Shown here in pieces: positions 14,475 through 19,859 of a stretch of DNA of 37,583 nt. Under the pieces are notes generated by a model. It made no database searches, had not been told where the DNA came from, and was given only the letters and a program-made list of their open reading frames with translations. The translations under genes were made by a program, and so were the position numbers. The stretch's first letter is position 1, and each line of letters starts with the position of its first letter. Where the stretch lies: positions 1-37,583 of IMG/VR virus record IMGVR_UViG_3300043543_000547, one strand, 5' to 3'. Origin of the DNA: a virus.

Positions 14475-14528
14475 CCGTAACTGTAACTGTAACCGTTACT
14501 GTAACGGTAAGTGCGTGTGTGTGTGTGT
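14475..14528. repeat. GTAAC hexamer repeats followed by GT tract
   Basis: GTAACT, GTAACT, GTAACC, GTTACT, GTAACG in near-perfect six-base phase from about 14477 to 14509, then a GT tract at 14511-14528 that ends 67 bases before the next promoter motif. Confidence 0.85.
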
Positions 14529-14595
14529 TCTTCCCGTCTCTCCCTCTTTGAGTGAAACTCTTACAGTAACTCTTTTACTGTCGTCTACCGAACTG

Positions 14596-14612
14596 GAACC
14601 CGATACATATAA
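14596..14612 (+). promoter_or_regulatory. Cassette promoter motif, copy 4, with leader stem-loop
   Basis: GAACCCGATACATATAA. The leader stem CAGTGG (14620-14625), loop AAATT, CCACTG (14631-14636) follows, then GACTACTA and AGGAGGTAA. A second CAGTGG directly precedes the left arm and could pair instead. Confidence 0.75.
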
Positions 14613-14659
14613 GCAGTGGCAGTGGAAATTCCACTGACTACTATCACAGGAGGTAACCG

Positions 14660-14914
14660 ATGCCTAAGACTAAAAAGTCTGAAGGCGAACCGTTTACCCC
14701 TGAAGGTTTACGTTCGGGGAAACAGTTGCAGTTACGTAACTGCGTAAACTGCAACCGTCCCATTGAAGGTAAACCCCTTGCAGTTATCATACACCGCTAC
14801 GGCTTTGATAAAGCCCGTGTAGCGGGTGTATGCAATCGCAAGGACTGCTTGAAAGTTCTTTGCGAAAGACTGCAAGAATGGGGGTGGCGGTTCCGCAACT
14901 GGAACGATAAGTAA
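14660..14914 (+). CDS. Small zinc-finger-like accessory protein
   Basis: An 84-residue basic protein. CVNC near residue 28-31 and CNRKDC plus a further Cys near 57-67 form a likely zinc site around a beta hairpin (PLAVIIHRYG). The C-terminus is Trp/Arg-rich (EWGWRFRNW). It is a single-gene unit with its own promoter, leader stem-loop and terminator. Nucleic-acid binding is plausible; no family recognised. Confidence 0.7.
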   Translation: MPKTKKSEGEPFTPEGLRSGKQLQLRNCVNCNRPIEGKPLAVIIHRYGFDKARVAGVCNRKDCLKVLCERLQEWGWRFRNWNDK

Positions 14915-14923
14915 CTAACCCGC

Positions 14924-14956
14924 AGGGGTGCGATAAATTCGCACCCCTTTTTTTTT
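14924..14956 (+). terminator. Rho-independent terminator
   Basis: AGGGGTGCGA (14924-14933), five-base loop, TCGCACCCCT (14939-14948), then T to 14956. Confidence 0.95.
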
Positions 14957-15084
14957 ACCGTTACCGTTACTGTAACTGTAACTGTAACCTTTACCCTTGC
15001 CCGTGTGTGTGTGCCTTTGTTCTTTCTCCCCCTGCCGTTACTGTAACTGTAACCGTTACCCTACACCGTTACTGTGTGTGTGTG
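14957..15084. repeat. GTAAC/GTTAC hexamer repeats with two GT tracts
   Basis: Two blocks of six-base GTTACC/GTAACT words (about 14957-14990 and 15037-15072) alternate with GT tracts (15003-15012 and 15074-15084). The second GT tract ends 76 bases before the next promoter motif. Confidence 0.8.
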
Positions 15085-15160
15085 CTGTCGGGTTCTTCTC
15101 CCCCTTTCCAAGGGAGCCTGACGGGAACCTTTCCATAAAATCATAAAGCCTTTGGCGTCC

Positions 15161-15177
15161 GAAGCCGATACATATAA
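15161..15177 (+). promoter_or_regulatory. Cassette promoter motif, copy 5, with leader stem-loop
   Basis: GAAGCCGATACATATAA (one change from consensus). Leader stem CAGTGGC (15185-15191), loop GATAA, GCCACTG (15197-15203), then GACTACTA and GGAGGTG before ATG 15226. Confidence 0.75.
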
Positions 15178-15225
15178 GCATTGGCAGTGGCGATAAGCCA
15201 CTGACTACTAACTGGAGGTGTAGAG

Positions 15226-15462
15226 ATGCCAGAAGAAGTAATGGCATTCTTAGACCATCCCAACCCCGCCGACCAGGTGGGGGAGGTGGTCTATGAAATC
15301 GTTGTCAACACCCGTGGCGGGTATGACGGTTACTGCACCGTCATTGGCGAAGTAGCCGAACAACTTTTTATGCTACTTCGCCTGTTTGGAGTTCCCATCG
15401 TCCTGGCGAAGTGGGAACCCAATAACCCGCCCGTGGTGCTTGGCTACGCAAACATAGCGTAG
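15226..15462 (+). CDS. Accessory protein family B, copy 1
   Basis: A 78-residue acidic protein, clearly paralogous to 16315: both have FL-HP-PAD near the start, V-EI strands, then QL--LLRLF, A-(K/R)WEP--PP-V and a Tyr near the end. It is predicted as a compact alpha/beta fold with a central helix. No known family and no catalytic residues. Single-gene unit with own promoter and terminator. Confidence 0.75.
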   Translation: MPEEVMAFLDHPNPADQVGEVVYEIVVNTRGGYDGYCTVIGEVAEQLFMLLRLFGVPIVLAKWEPNNPPVVLGYANIA

Positions 15463-15470
15463 CCTGAGAT

Positions 15471-15518
15471 AGACGCTACTGTAACGGTTCTATACCGTTC
15501 GGTAGCGTCTTTTTTTTT
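15471..15518 (+). terminator. Rho-independent terminator with extended stem
   Basis: AGACGCTAC (15471-15479) pairs with GTAGCGTCT (15502-15510). Inside it, AACGGT and ACCGTT extend the hairpin around a short loop. T run to 15518. Confidence 0.95.
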
Positions 15519-15642
15519 GGCTACCGTTACCGTTACTGTAACCGTTACCGTTACAATACCCTACCCCGAACCTACCCCGAAACATAACCCGCCGTTCCTG
15601 TCCGTGTGTGTGTGTCTTTGTGGTGGTGTCTTTGTGTGTGTG
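15519..15642. repeat. GTTAC hexamer repeats, CCCCGAACC repeats and GT tracts
   Basis: GTTACC/GTTACT/GTAACC words from about 15522 to 15555, a short repeat of TACCCCGAA (about 15561-15582), and GT-rich tracts at 15604-15615 and 15634-15642. The last tract ends 72 bases before the next promoter motif. Confidence 0.8.
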
Positions 15643-15714
15643 GCTTGTGGTGGTGTCTCCCTTTCCCTGCCGTTTCCCGCTTTGTGGTCGTCTCCATAGA
15701 ATAAAATCCGAACC

Positions 15715-15731
15715 GAACCCGATACATATAA
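15715..15731 (+). promoter_or_regulatory. Cassette promoter motif, copy 6, with leader stem-loop
   Basis: GAACCCGATACATATAA. Leader stem CAACGG (15739-15744), GAAA tetraloop of the GNRA type, CCGTTG (15749-15754), then GACTAT and AGAGGTGA before ATG 15777. Confidence 0.75.
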
Positions 15732-15776
15732 GCATTGGCAACGGGAAACCGTTGACTATCAACAAGAGGTGATACG

Positions 15777-16067
15777 ATGACTGCACAACTCAACGTTCCA
15801 CTAATTCCCTTATACGTCCTTTTCGGACGCTTGAGGGAGTTCCAGTTGTGGGCTGACCTTGTTTTCCTGTCCTTTTCTGAGGACGGAGAACGGACACTGA
15901 TTGACTGGTCGGGAATTAACGACCTTAACGGTAACGTAGAGTTCGCCAGCAACCTGATAAGGTTGCTTGGTGTAGATGTCGGAACGTTAGACGTTTACGA
16001 AAACGGAGAAACGCTCCGACACTACGTTATTGTAACCGTTCCCGCCAGCGAACCTGCACGGGTGTAA
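15777..16067 (+). CDS. Accessory protein family A, copy 2
   Basis: A 96-residue paralogue of 12761 (see that entry for the shared positions), about ten residues shorter because of deletions in two loops. Own promoter, leader stem-loop with a GNRA loop, and terminator, whereas its paralogue is the second gene of a three-gene unit. This indicates duplication and movement between cassette slots. Function unknown. Confidence 0.75.
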   Translation: MTAQLNVPLIPLYVLFGRLREFQLWADLVFLSFSEDGERTLIDWSGINDLNGNVEFASNLIRLLGVDVGTLDVYENGETLRHYVIVTVPASEPARV

Positions 16068-16076
16068 CCCATAGAC

Positions 16077-16112
16077 GGCGGGTGGAATTTTCCACCCGCC
16101 ATTTTTTTTTTT
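16077..16112 (+). terminator. Rho-independent terminator
   Basis: GGCGGGTGGAA (16077-16087) pairs with TTCCACCCGCC (16090-16100), with the A/T pairs at the top forming the loop, then A and eleven T. Confidence 0.95.
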
Positions 16113-16119
16113 GTTTTAC

Positions 16120-16204
16120 CCTACACTAACACTAACACTAATAGTTACCCTGCCAGTATCCGTGTGTGTGTGTTTCTGGTGTCTCCCTCTCTCCCGTGTG
16201 TGTG
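16120..16204. repeat. ACTAAC hexamer repeats and GT tracts
   Basis: ACTAAC words repeat three times (about 16126-16141), followed by GT tracts at 16162-16172 and 16196-16204. The second GT tract ends 73 bases before the next promoter motif; the stretch in between is strongly pyrimidine-rich. Confidence 0.75.
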
Positions 16205-16277
16205 CCCTGGGGGTTCCCGTCTTCCTTTCCCTTCCCCCAAAAACCCTCTCAATAGAATTCTTTTTAGGATAAAGCCC

Positions 16278-16294
16278 GAAGCCGATACATATTG
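16278..16294 (+). promoter_or_regulatory. Cassette promoter motif, copy 7 (degenerate 3' end)
   Basis: GAAGCCGATACATATTG: the last two bases of the usual TATAA are lost and the leader is short, 20 bases, with AGGAGGTG and no stem-loop. The GT tract is 73 bases upstream. This is probably the weakest of the eight copies if TATAA is the core. Confidence 0.65.
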
Positions 16295-16314
16295 GAAGTG
16301 TAGGAGGTGTAACG

Positions 16315-16557
16315 ATGCAACATCTACTCCCATTTCTGGAACATCCTTCCCCTGCTGATACTCTTGGAGTATCAGTCTGGGAAATCATCATCAGGTTCCC
16401 ATCGGACGATGGAAGCCATTTCATCTATCGTGGCTTCGTAACTGATAGCGAATACGTTGCGTATCAATTGTATTCGCTTCTCAGACTTTTCGCTCCAGTT
16501 GTCTGGGCACGATGGGAGCCTGGGCTTCCGCCAATAGTTGTAGACTACTCAGTCTAA
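16315..16557 (+). CDS. Accessory protein family B, copy 2
   Basis: An 80-residue paralogue of 15226 (FLEHPSPAD against FLDHPNPAD; ARWEPGLPPIV against AKWEPNNPPVV; LLRLF in both). The first codons and the middle strand differ, so the copies are old. AGGAGGTG precedes the ATG at 16315. Single-gene unit. Confidence 0.75.
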   Translation: MQHLLPFLEHPSPADTLGVSVWEIIIRFPSDDGSHFIYRGFVTDSEYVAYQLYSLLRLFAPVVWARWEPGLPPIVVDYSV

Positions 16558-16562
16558 ACTAT

Positions 16563-16596
16563 AAGCCCATCCGAGCAATCGGATGGGCTTTTTTTT
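16563..16596 (+). terminator. Rho-independent terminator
   Basis: AAGCCCATCCGA (16563-16574), loop GCAA, TCGGATGGGCTT (16579-16590), T run to 16596. Confidence 0.95.
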
Positions 16597-16898
16597 GTTT
16601 ATGGCTACCCATCGTGCGTTATTCGCAAAATTATATGCAGTGCTCTAATTCTTCTTCCAATCCGAGTTATTCCCCCATCGTGCGTGCGTGTGCGTGTGTC
16701 TTTTGTGTCTCGTGTTTTTATAAACACTATCACTGCTTATGCTTTTGCGTTTACGCATACGCATACGCATCTAACTTCTCTATCACTTTCGCTTATCGCT
16801 ATCGCTCCCGTGTGTGTGTGTTGCGTGGGTCTGGGTCTCCCGTCCCCATCTCCCCCATCGCTGGCACTCAATATAATTCATTTTTGACTTTGACGTCC
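16597..16898. repeat. Long inter-cassette spacer with ACGCAT repeats and GT tracts
   Basis: About 300 bases without a gene. It holds GT/GC-rich alternating sequence near 16680-16700, ACGCAT repeated about three times (near 16755-16770), TATCGC repeats (about 16795-16806), a GT tract at 16810-16821, then a pyrimidine-rich stretch leading to promoter copy 8. Open frames across it consist of these repeats and are not credible genes. Confidence 0.7.
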
Positions 16899-16915
16899 GA
16901 ACCCGATACATATAG
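16899..16915 (+). promoter_or_regulatory. Cassette promoter motif, copy 8, with leader stem-loop
   Basis: GAACCCGATACATATAG. Leader stem CAACGGC (16923-16929), loop AAT, GCCGTTG (16933-16939), then GACTACTA and GGAGGTAA. GTCAATGGC just upstream can pair with the same right arm (GCCGTTGAC), giving a competing nine-base stem. Confidence 0.75.
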
Positions 16916-16964
16916 TCAATGGCAACGGCAATGCCGTTGACTACTACACCTATGGAGGTAACGT

Positions 16965-17102
16965 ATGGCTCACTACTACCCACTCCCGATTGTATCACTG
17001 GTAGCAGTGATACTTTGCCTCGCTGACTATCTCCATCCAGGCTGGGTTGGAGTGGCAGTGGTGTTTGACCTTATCGTTGGTCTGGCAAACCAAGATAAGT
17101 AG
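16965..17102 (+). CDS. 45-residue membrane protein in the last cassette
   Basis: ATG at 16965 follows TGGAGGTAACGT and the frame ends with TAG at 17100-17102. The product begins MAHYYPLPIVSLVAVIL, continues LADYLHPGWVGVAVVFD and ends LIVGLANQDK: two short hydrophobic helices joined by an HPGW turn. The gene has the full cassette arrangement (GT tract, promoter copy 8, stem-loop, ribosome site, terminator), which makes it credible despite its size. Possible roles include superinfection exclusion or membrane-targeted inhibition (inference). Confidence 0.75.
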   Translation: MAHYYPLPIVSLVAVILCLADYLHPGWVGVAVVFDLIVGLANQDK

Positions 17103-17110
17103 GTAGCATA

Positions 17111-17145
17111 TGGAGCGTGCATCTGCACGCTCCATTTTTTTTTTT
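17111..17145 (+). terminator. Rho-independent terminator closing the cassette array
   Basis: TGGAGCGTGCA (17111-17121), two-base loop, TGCACGCTCCA (17124-17134), then eleven T. Confidence 0.95.
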
Positions 17146-17162
17146 GCTTACTGCTACGTGAA

Positions 17163-17191
17163 GATGCTATAGACGTTTAGACGTTAGCATC
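17163..17191. promoter_or_regulatory. Inverted repeat enclosing two TAGACGT boxes
   Basis: GATGCTA (17163-17169) and TAGCATC (17185-17191) enclose TAGACGT twice (17170-17176 and 17178-17184). TAGACGT is the reverse complement of ACGTCTA, the downstream box of the putative late promoter. No matching upstream box is found at the proper distance, so this looks more like a regulator-binding site than a promoter. Confidence 0.45.
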
Positions 17192-17313
17192 AAACCCAAC
17201 CCAAACAAAAGCCTGCCCCATACCCCCGCCTATGCCCAAAGGCTCGGCGGGCATTCAGAACGTATAGTAGTGTATACTCCCAGACACACTCACCAAGTAA
17301 AACTCACCAAACA

Positions 17314-17646
17314 ATGAACTTCAGGGTAGAAACGGAACTCTTTACTCAATCGGTAAACTGGTATGTCCTCGCTTTCTACCCATTACTAAAGGATAAGAGT
17401 TTTGAAGAACTCAAGGAAGTAGCGAAAGAGTGCGATGCGATAATGGCGGAAAATCCCGTTCACTTCATCCACGAACCCGTCTTTGAAATCCCTTCTATCC
17501 CTGGGAAGAAACTCACGGGAGTAATGGTCTTTGCCCTTGCTCTTACCGCTCTCTACCTTATGGTCGGGGAGGAAGACCGAATAAAACTGAGCAACAGGTA
17601 TGAGTTCTTGAGGTTCCTTACGAGAAGCCCCGTGAAACCCCCGTGA
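17314..17646 (+). CDS. Hypothetical protein before the structural arm
   Basis: A 110-residue protein with helical N-terminal half (SFEELKEVAKECDAIMAE) and a hydrophobic helix (GVMVFALALTALYLMVG, about 77-93). It has no Shine-Dalgarno sequence and no cassette promoter motif, unlike the genes before it. Its last codons (PVKPP and stop) lie inside the right copy of the inverted repeat. Between 17146 and 17313 I see only the operator-like repeat above and two weak inverted repeats. Confidence 0.6.
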   Translation: MNFRVETELFTQSVNWYVLAFYPLLKDKSFEELKEVAKECDAIMAENPVHFIHEPVFEIPSIPGKKLTGVMVFALALTALYLMVGEEDRIKLSNRYEFLRFLTRSPVKPP

Positions 17647-17728
17647 AACGTAGATTTTCGGGGGTATAGCCCTTTACCCCTATCCGAAACACCCCCAAGC
17701 CCTAAACCCCCCTAAAAATCGCCATTTA
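17628..17728 (-). repeat. Right copy of the ~100-bp inverted repeat
   Basis: The reverse complement matches 491-590 block by block (see that entry). It includes a hairpin-capable pair, CCCCCG (17638-17643) and CGGGGG (17659-17664), and tandem CGTGAAAC words. It overlaps the last 19 bases of the gene 17314-17646 and ends 27 bases before the first late promoter. Confidence 0.75.
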
Positions 17729-17754
17729 TTGACTTGTTTCCGAAAAAGTAACCA

Positions 17755-17784
17755 TTGAAACTGAAAGAGCCTTCTTTACGTCTA
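17755..17784 (+). promoter_or_regulatory. Putative late promoter P1 (terminase)
   Basis: TTGAAAC (17755-17761), 16 bases, ACGTCTA (17778-17784), seven bases before the GTG start of the small terminase gene. The same two boxes with exactly the same spacing occur before the capsid gene and before the ejection-protein genes. The gene start has no Shine-Dalgarno sequence, so the mRNA may be nearly leaderless. Confidence 0.65.
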
Positions 17785-17791
17785 TGGAACT

Positions 17792-18499
17792 GTGAAGGTT
17801 GGTAAGAAATCCCATTCCCCTGACAATAGAGAAGGACGGGTTCCAAGGGATAAGTTTGGGAACTACCCTAAAAGGTATTCCAAACCCGTTGACGTTTCTT
17901 TAGGGAGGATAGCCCCTGATGTGATAAGGGACAAATCCCTTATCGGGAAATCCCTCCTTGAGGAAGTAGCCTCCGAGATTGCGGTGTTTCTCAAGGAGGA
18001 AGTAGGGATTGATGAGTTTGCAGACCTTGAGTATCTCTCTAAGGAGAACTTCTCCGAACCCTGGATGGGAAAGTTCCTTTACGCTTTTATAAGACTTGGC
18101 TCTATCACCGAAGCGGGAAAATGCGTCGGGGTTTCTTCTTTTGAGATACTGAAACACTTAAACTCCGATGAGGTTTTTAGACGCTACTATGAAGACGCTA
18201 AAGTCATTCGTTCCGACAAACTCCTCTCAGAAGCCTTTGAAAGAGCCGTTCACGGAGTCAAGGAGTTTTACTTCAGAGACGGTAAGTTGGTAAGGGACGA
18301 AAAGGGCTTACCCCTTATGGTTTCACGGTATAACGACGACCTTCTCAAGTTCCTCCTTAAGGCTTTAGTTCCCGCTTTTCAGGAGAAACTGGAAGTGGAA
18401 CACTCTGGAGTGGTAGAAACTAAAGTGGTGTTTCAGAAAGTAGACGGAATTGAGGAATATGCAGAAAGAGTTTCTAAGGGACATCGCCACTCTCTCTGA
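17792..18499 (+). CDS. terS: Terminase small subunit
   Basis: A 235-residue protein that would recognise phage DNA for packaging. The N-terminus is basic and flexible. Residues ~100-135 (YAFIRLGSITEAGKCVGVSSFEIL) form a helix-turn-helix of the kind found in small terminases. The segment AFERAVHGVKEFYFRDGKLVRD followed by RYNDDLLKFLLKALVP is a frequent C-terminal pattern of TerS proteins linking to the large subunit. Start is GTG at 17792. It overlaps the large subunit gene, the typical terS-terL order. Confidence 0.85.
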   Translation: MKVGKKSHSPDNREGRVPRDKFGNYPKRYSKPVDVSLGRIAPDVIRDKSLIGKSLLEEVASEIAVFLKEEVGIDEFADLEYLSKENFSEPWMGKFLYAFIRLGSITEAGKCVGVSSFEILKHLNSDEVFRRYYEDAKVIRSDKLLSEAFERAVHGVKEFYFRDGKLVRDEKGLPLMVSRYNDDLLKFLLKALVPAFQEKLEVEHSGVVETKVVFQKVDGIEEYAERVSKGHRHSL

Positions 18500-19859
18500 A
18501 GAACAACTCAATGCGGTAAGGGCTACCCATCTCTTTCGCTTTGTCTTAATGGGTGCTTCGTCAGGTTGCGGAAAAACGAGAACCCTCGTTGCCTGGTGTG
18601 CCTATCAAAATATGCTTGCTTCGTCGGTAGGCATTCCAGGCTCAAGGATAAACACCGCTCTTATGGCAAGGGACGCTACGCTTGTGATTTCAAGGTTTGA
18701 GCGAGAGGTGAAAGAACTCCTCATAGAGTCGGGTCTCGGAGAAGTAAAGGGAGCCACGAAACTCTCCCCGCACGCTTTTCATTTCTTTGACAAAAGGCTC
18801 GGGAAAATTGTCTTCTGGTCTTTATACGACATTGAGGATTTGAGAGGTCAGGAATTCATTGCGGTAGGGATTGACGAACTCACGGAAGTTCCCGAAGAAG
18901 CCTTCCACGCTGTTAACTGGCGTGTTCGGTATTTTGGAAAAGCCCCTTATAAAGCCTCCATCCTCTCCGCCACGAACCCCGATGGGGCTTATAGAGACTG
19001 GGTCAAAGCCTACTTCGTGGATAAGACCTTTGATACTCCGATGGGAGAAAACATCAAGGATTTGAAAGACGAGTTTCACTATATCCCGATGACGCTCTCG
19101 GCTAACCCCGATGAAAAGGCACGGGAGGAGTATAGAAAAATCCTTATGTCCTTGCCCGAACACCTCAAAAGAGCAAGGCTTTACGCAGACTGGGATACCG
19201 CCGTGGGAGCGAGGTTCCCCTACTCCTTCAAACTCGTAGACAGGCTCCCGCCTGTGGTAAAGGAAGCAAGAGGCTTGGACTGGGGGTTTGCGAAGGAAAA
19301 ATTCGCTTGCGTATGGGTGGCGAAAGACGAGGAGAACAACTTCTACGTAACGAAGGTCTACAAAGGCGGAAACCTCACCCTTTCCCAGGCAGGGAGGCTT
19401 ATAAGGGAACTCTCGGAAGGGAAGAAAATGCCAACCTTTGCTGACCCTACGATGTTTTCTCAACGGGAACCCCATTCTCTTTACACCCTGGATGCCTACT
19501 TTATGAAGGAAGGGGTTCCGCTTATTCCTTCTACCAATAACCACCTCATCACGAACTCCCTCATAGAGCATCTCCTTGAAAATGGAAAGTTGTTCTTTGT
19601 AAGGGGCGAAACGGAAGCCCTTCTTAGAGACCTCACGGCAGTTCGTTATGGAGAAGGAGCAAACCCTGAAAACCTTATTCCCCACGAGCACACCGATACC
19701 GTCTACGCTCTTGGGTATGCCCTTTATGGGCTTGCCCCTTATGGGGTAAAACAACCTGAACCAAAACTCAACTATTATTCGTCTCAAGATTTGAGGAAAC
19801 TCATCTATGCGGAAATCAAGAAAACCCACTTCGGCGAAAAAATTACGAGACCCGTTTGA
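18459..19859 (+). CDS. terL: Terminase large subunit (ATPase and nuclease)
   Basis: A 466-residue packaging motor. Walker A is GASSGCGKT (32-40), Walker B is VGIDELTE (Asp139, Glu140), and the coupling motif is SATNPDG (170-176). The C-terminal RNase H-like nuclease has GLDWGF (Asp274), FADPT (Asp329) and EHTDTVYALGYAL (Asp413). ATG 18459 is preferred over TTG 18450, since TGAGG lies just before it. It translocates DNA into the prohead through the portal encoded at 20649 and cuts the concatemer. Confidence 0.95.
   Translation: MQKEFLRDIATLSEEQLNAVRATHLFRFVLMGASSGCGKTRTLVAWCAYQNMLASSVGIPGSRINTALMARDATLVISRFEREVKELLIESGLGEVKGATKLSPHAFHFFDKRLGKIVFWSLYDIEDLRGQEFIAVGIDELTEVPEEAFHAVNWRVRYFGKAPYKASILSATNPDGAYRDWVKAYFVDKTFDTPMGENIKDLKDEFHYIPMTLSANPDEKAREEYRKILMSLPEHLKRARLYADWDTAVGARFPYSFKLVDRLPPVVKEARGLDWGFAKEKFACVWVAKDEENNFYVTKVYKGGNLTLSQAGRLIRELSEGKKMPTFADPTMFSQREPHSLYTLDAYFMKEGVPLIPSTNNHLITNSLIEHLLENGKLFFVRGETEALLRDLTAVRYGEGANPENLIPHEHTDTVYALGYALYGLAPYGVKQPEPKLNYYSSQDLRKLIYAEIKKTHFGEKITRPV

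Noticed and set aside
14475-15555. CRISPR array
   Set aside because: Repeats are six-base words in continuous runs, without unique spacers or a repeat of 20-40 bases.
15490-15952. Minus-strand open frames through the spacer before 15777
   Set aside because: They translate GT tracts and hexamer repeats into Thr/His and Gly/Asn repeats, overlap a terminator and promoter motif, and have no ribosome site.
10267-16915. Flagellar-sigma (FliA) promoters, because CCCGATA/GCCGATA resembles its -10 box
   Set aside because: A TAAA box at the required distance is not found consistently, and conservation extends beyond GCCGATA to CATATAA. It remains an alternative only for single copies.
10267-16939. 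Sigma-54 promoters with GT tracts as enhancers
   Set aside because: No GG-N10-GC pair is conserved at the motif.
16512-16940. Plus-strand 142-codon frame across the 16.6-16.9 kb spacer
   Set aside because: It runs through a terminator, GT tracts and the promoter motif. The product is low-complexity and Ser/Tyr/Cys-rich, without a start site.
10175-17145. Integron-type gene cassette array
   Set aside because: Each unit has its own promoter and terminator, there is no tyrosine integrase in the window, and the repeats lack the core sites of attC elements.
17638-17664. Rho-independent terminator before the structural arm
   Set aside because: CCCCCG/CGGGGG can pair, but the loop is 15 bases and no T run follows. 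It is better explained as part of the inverted repeat.
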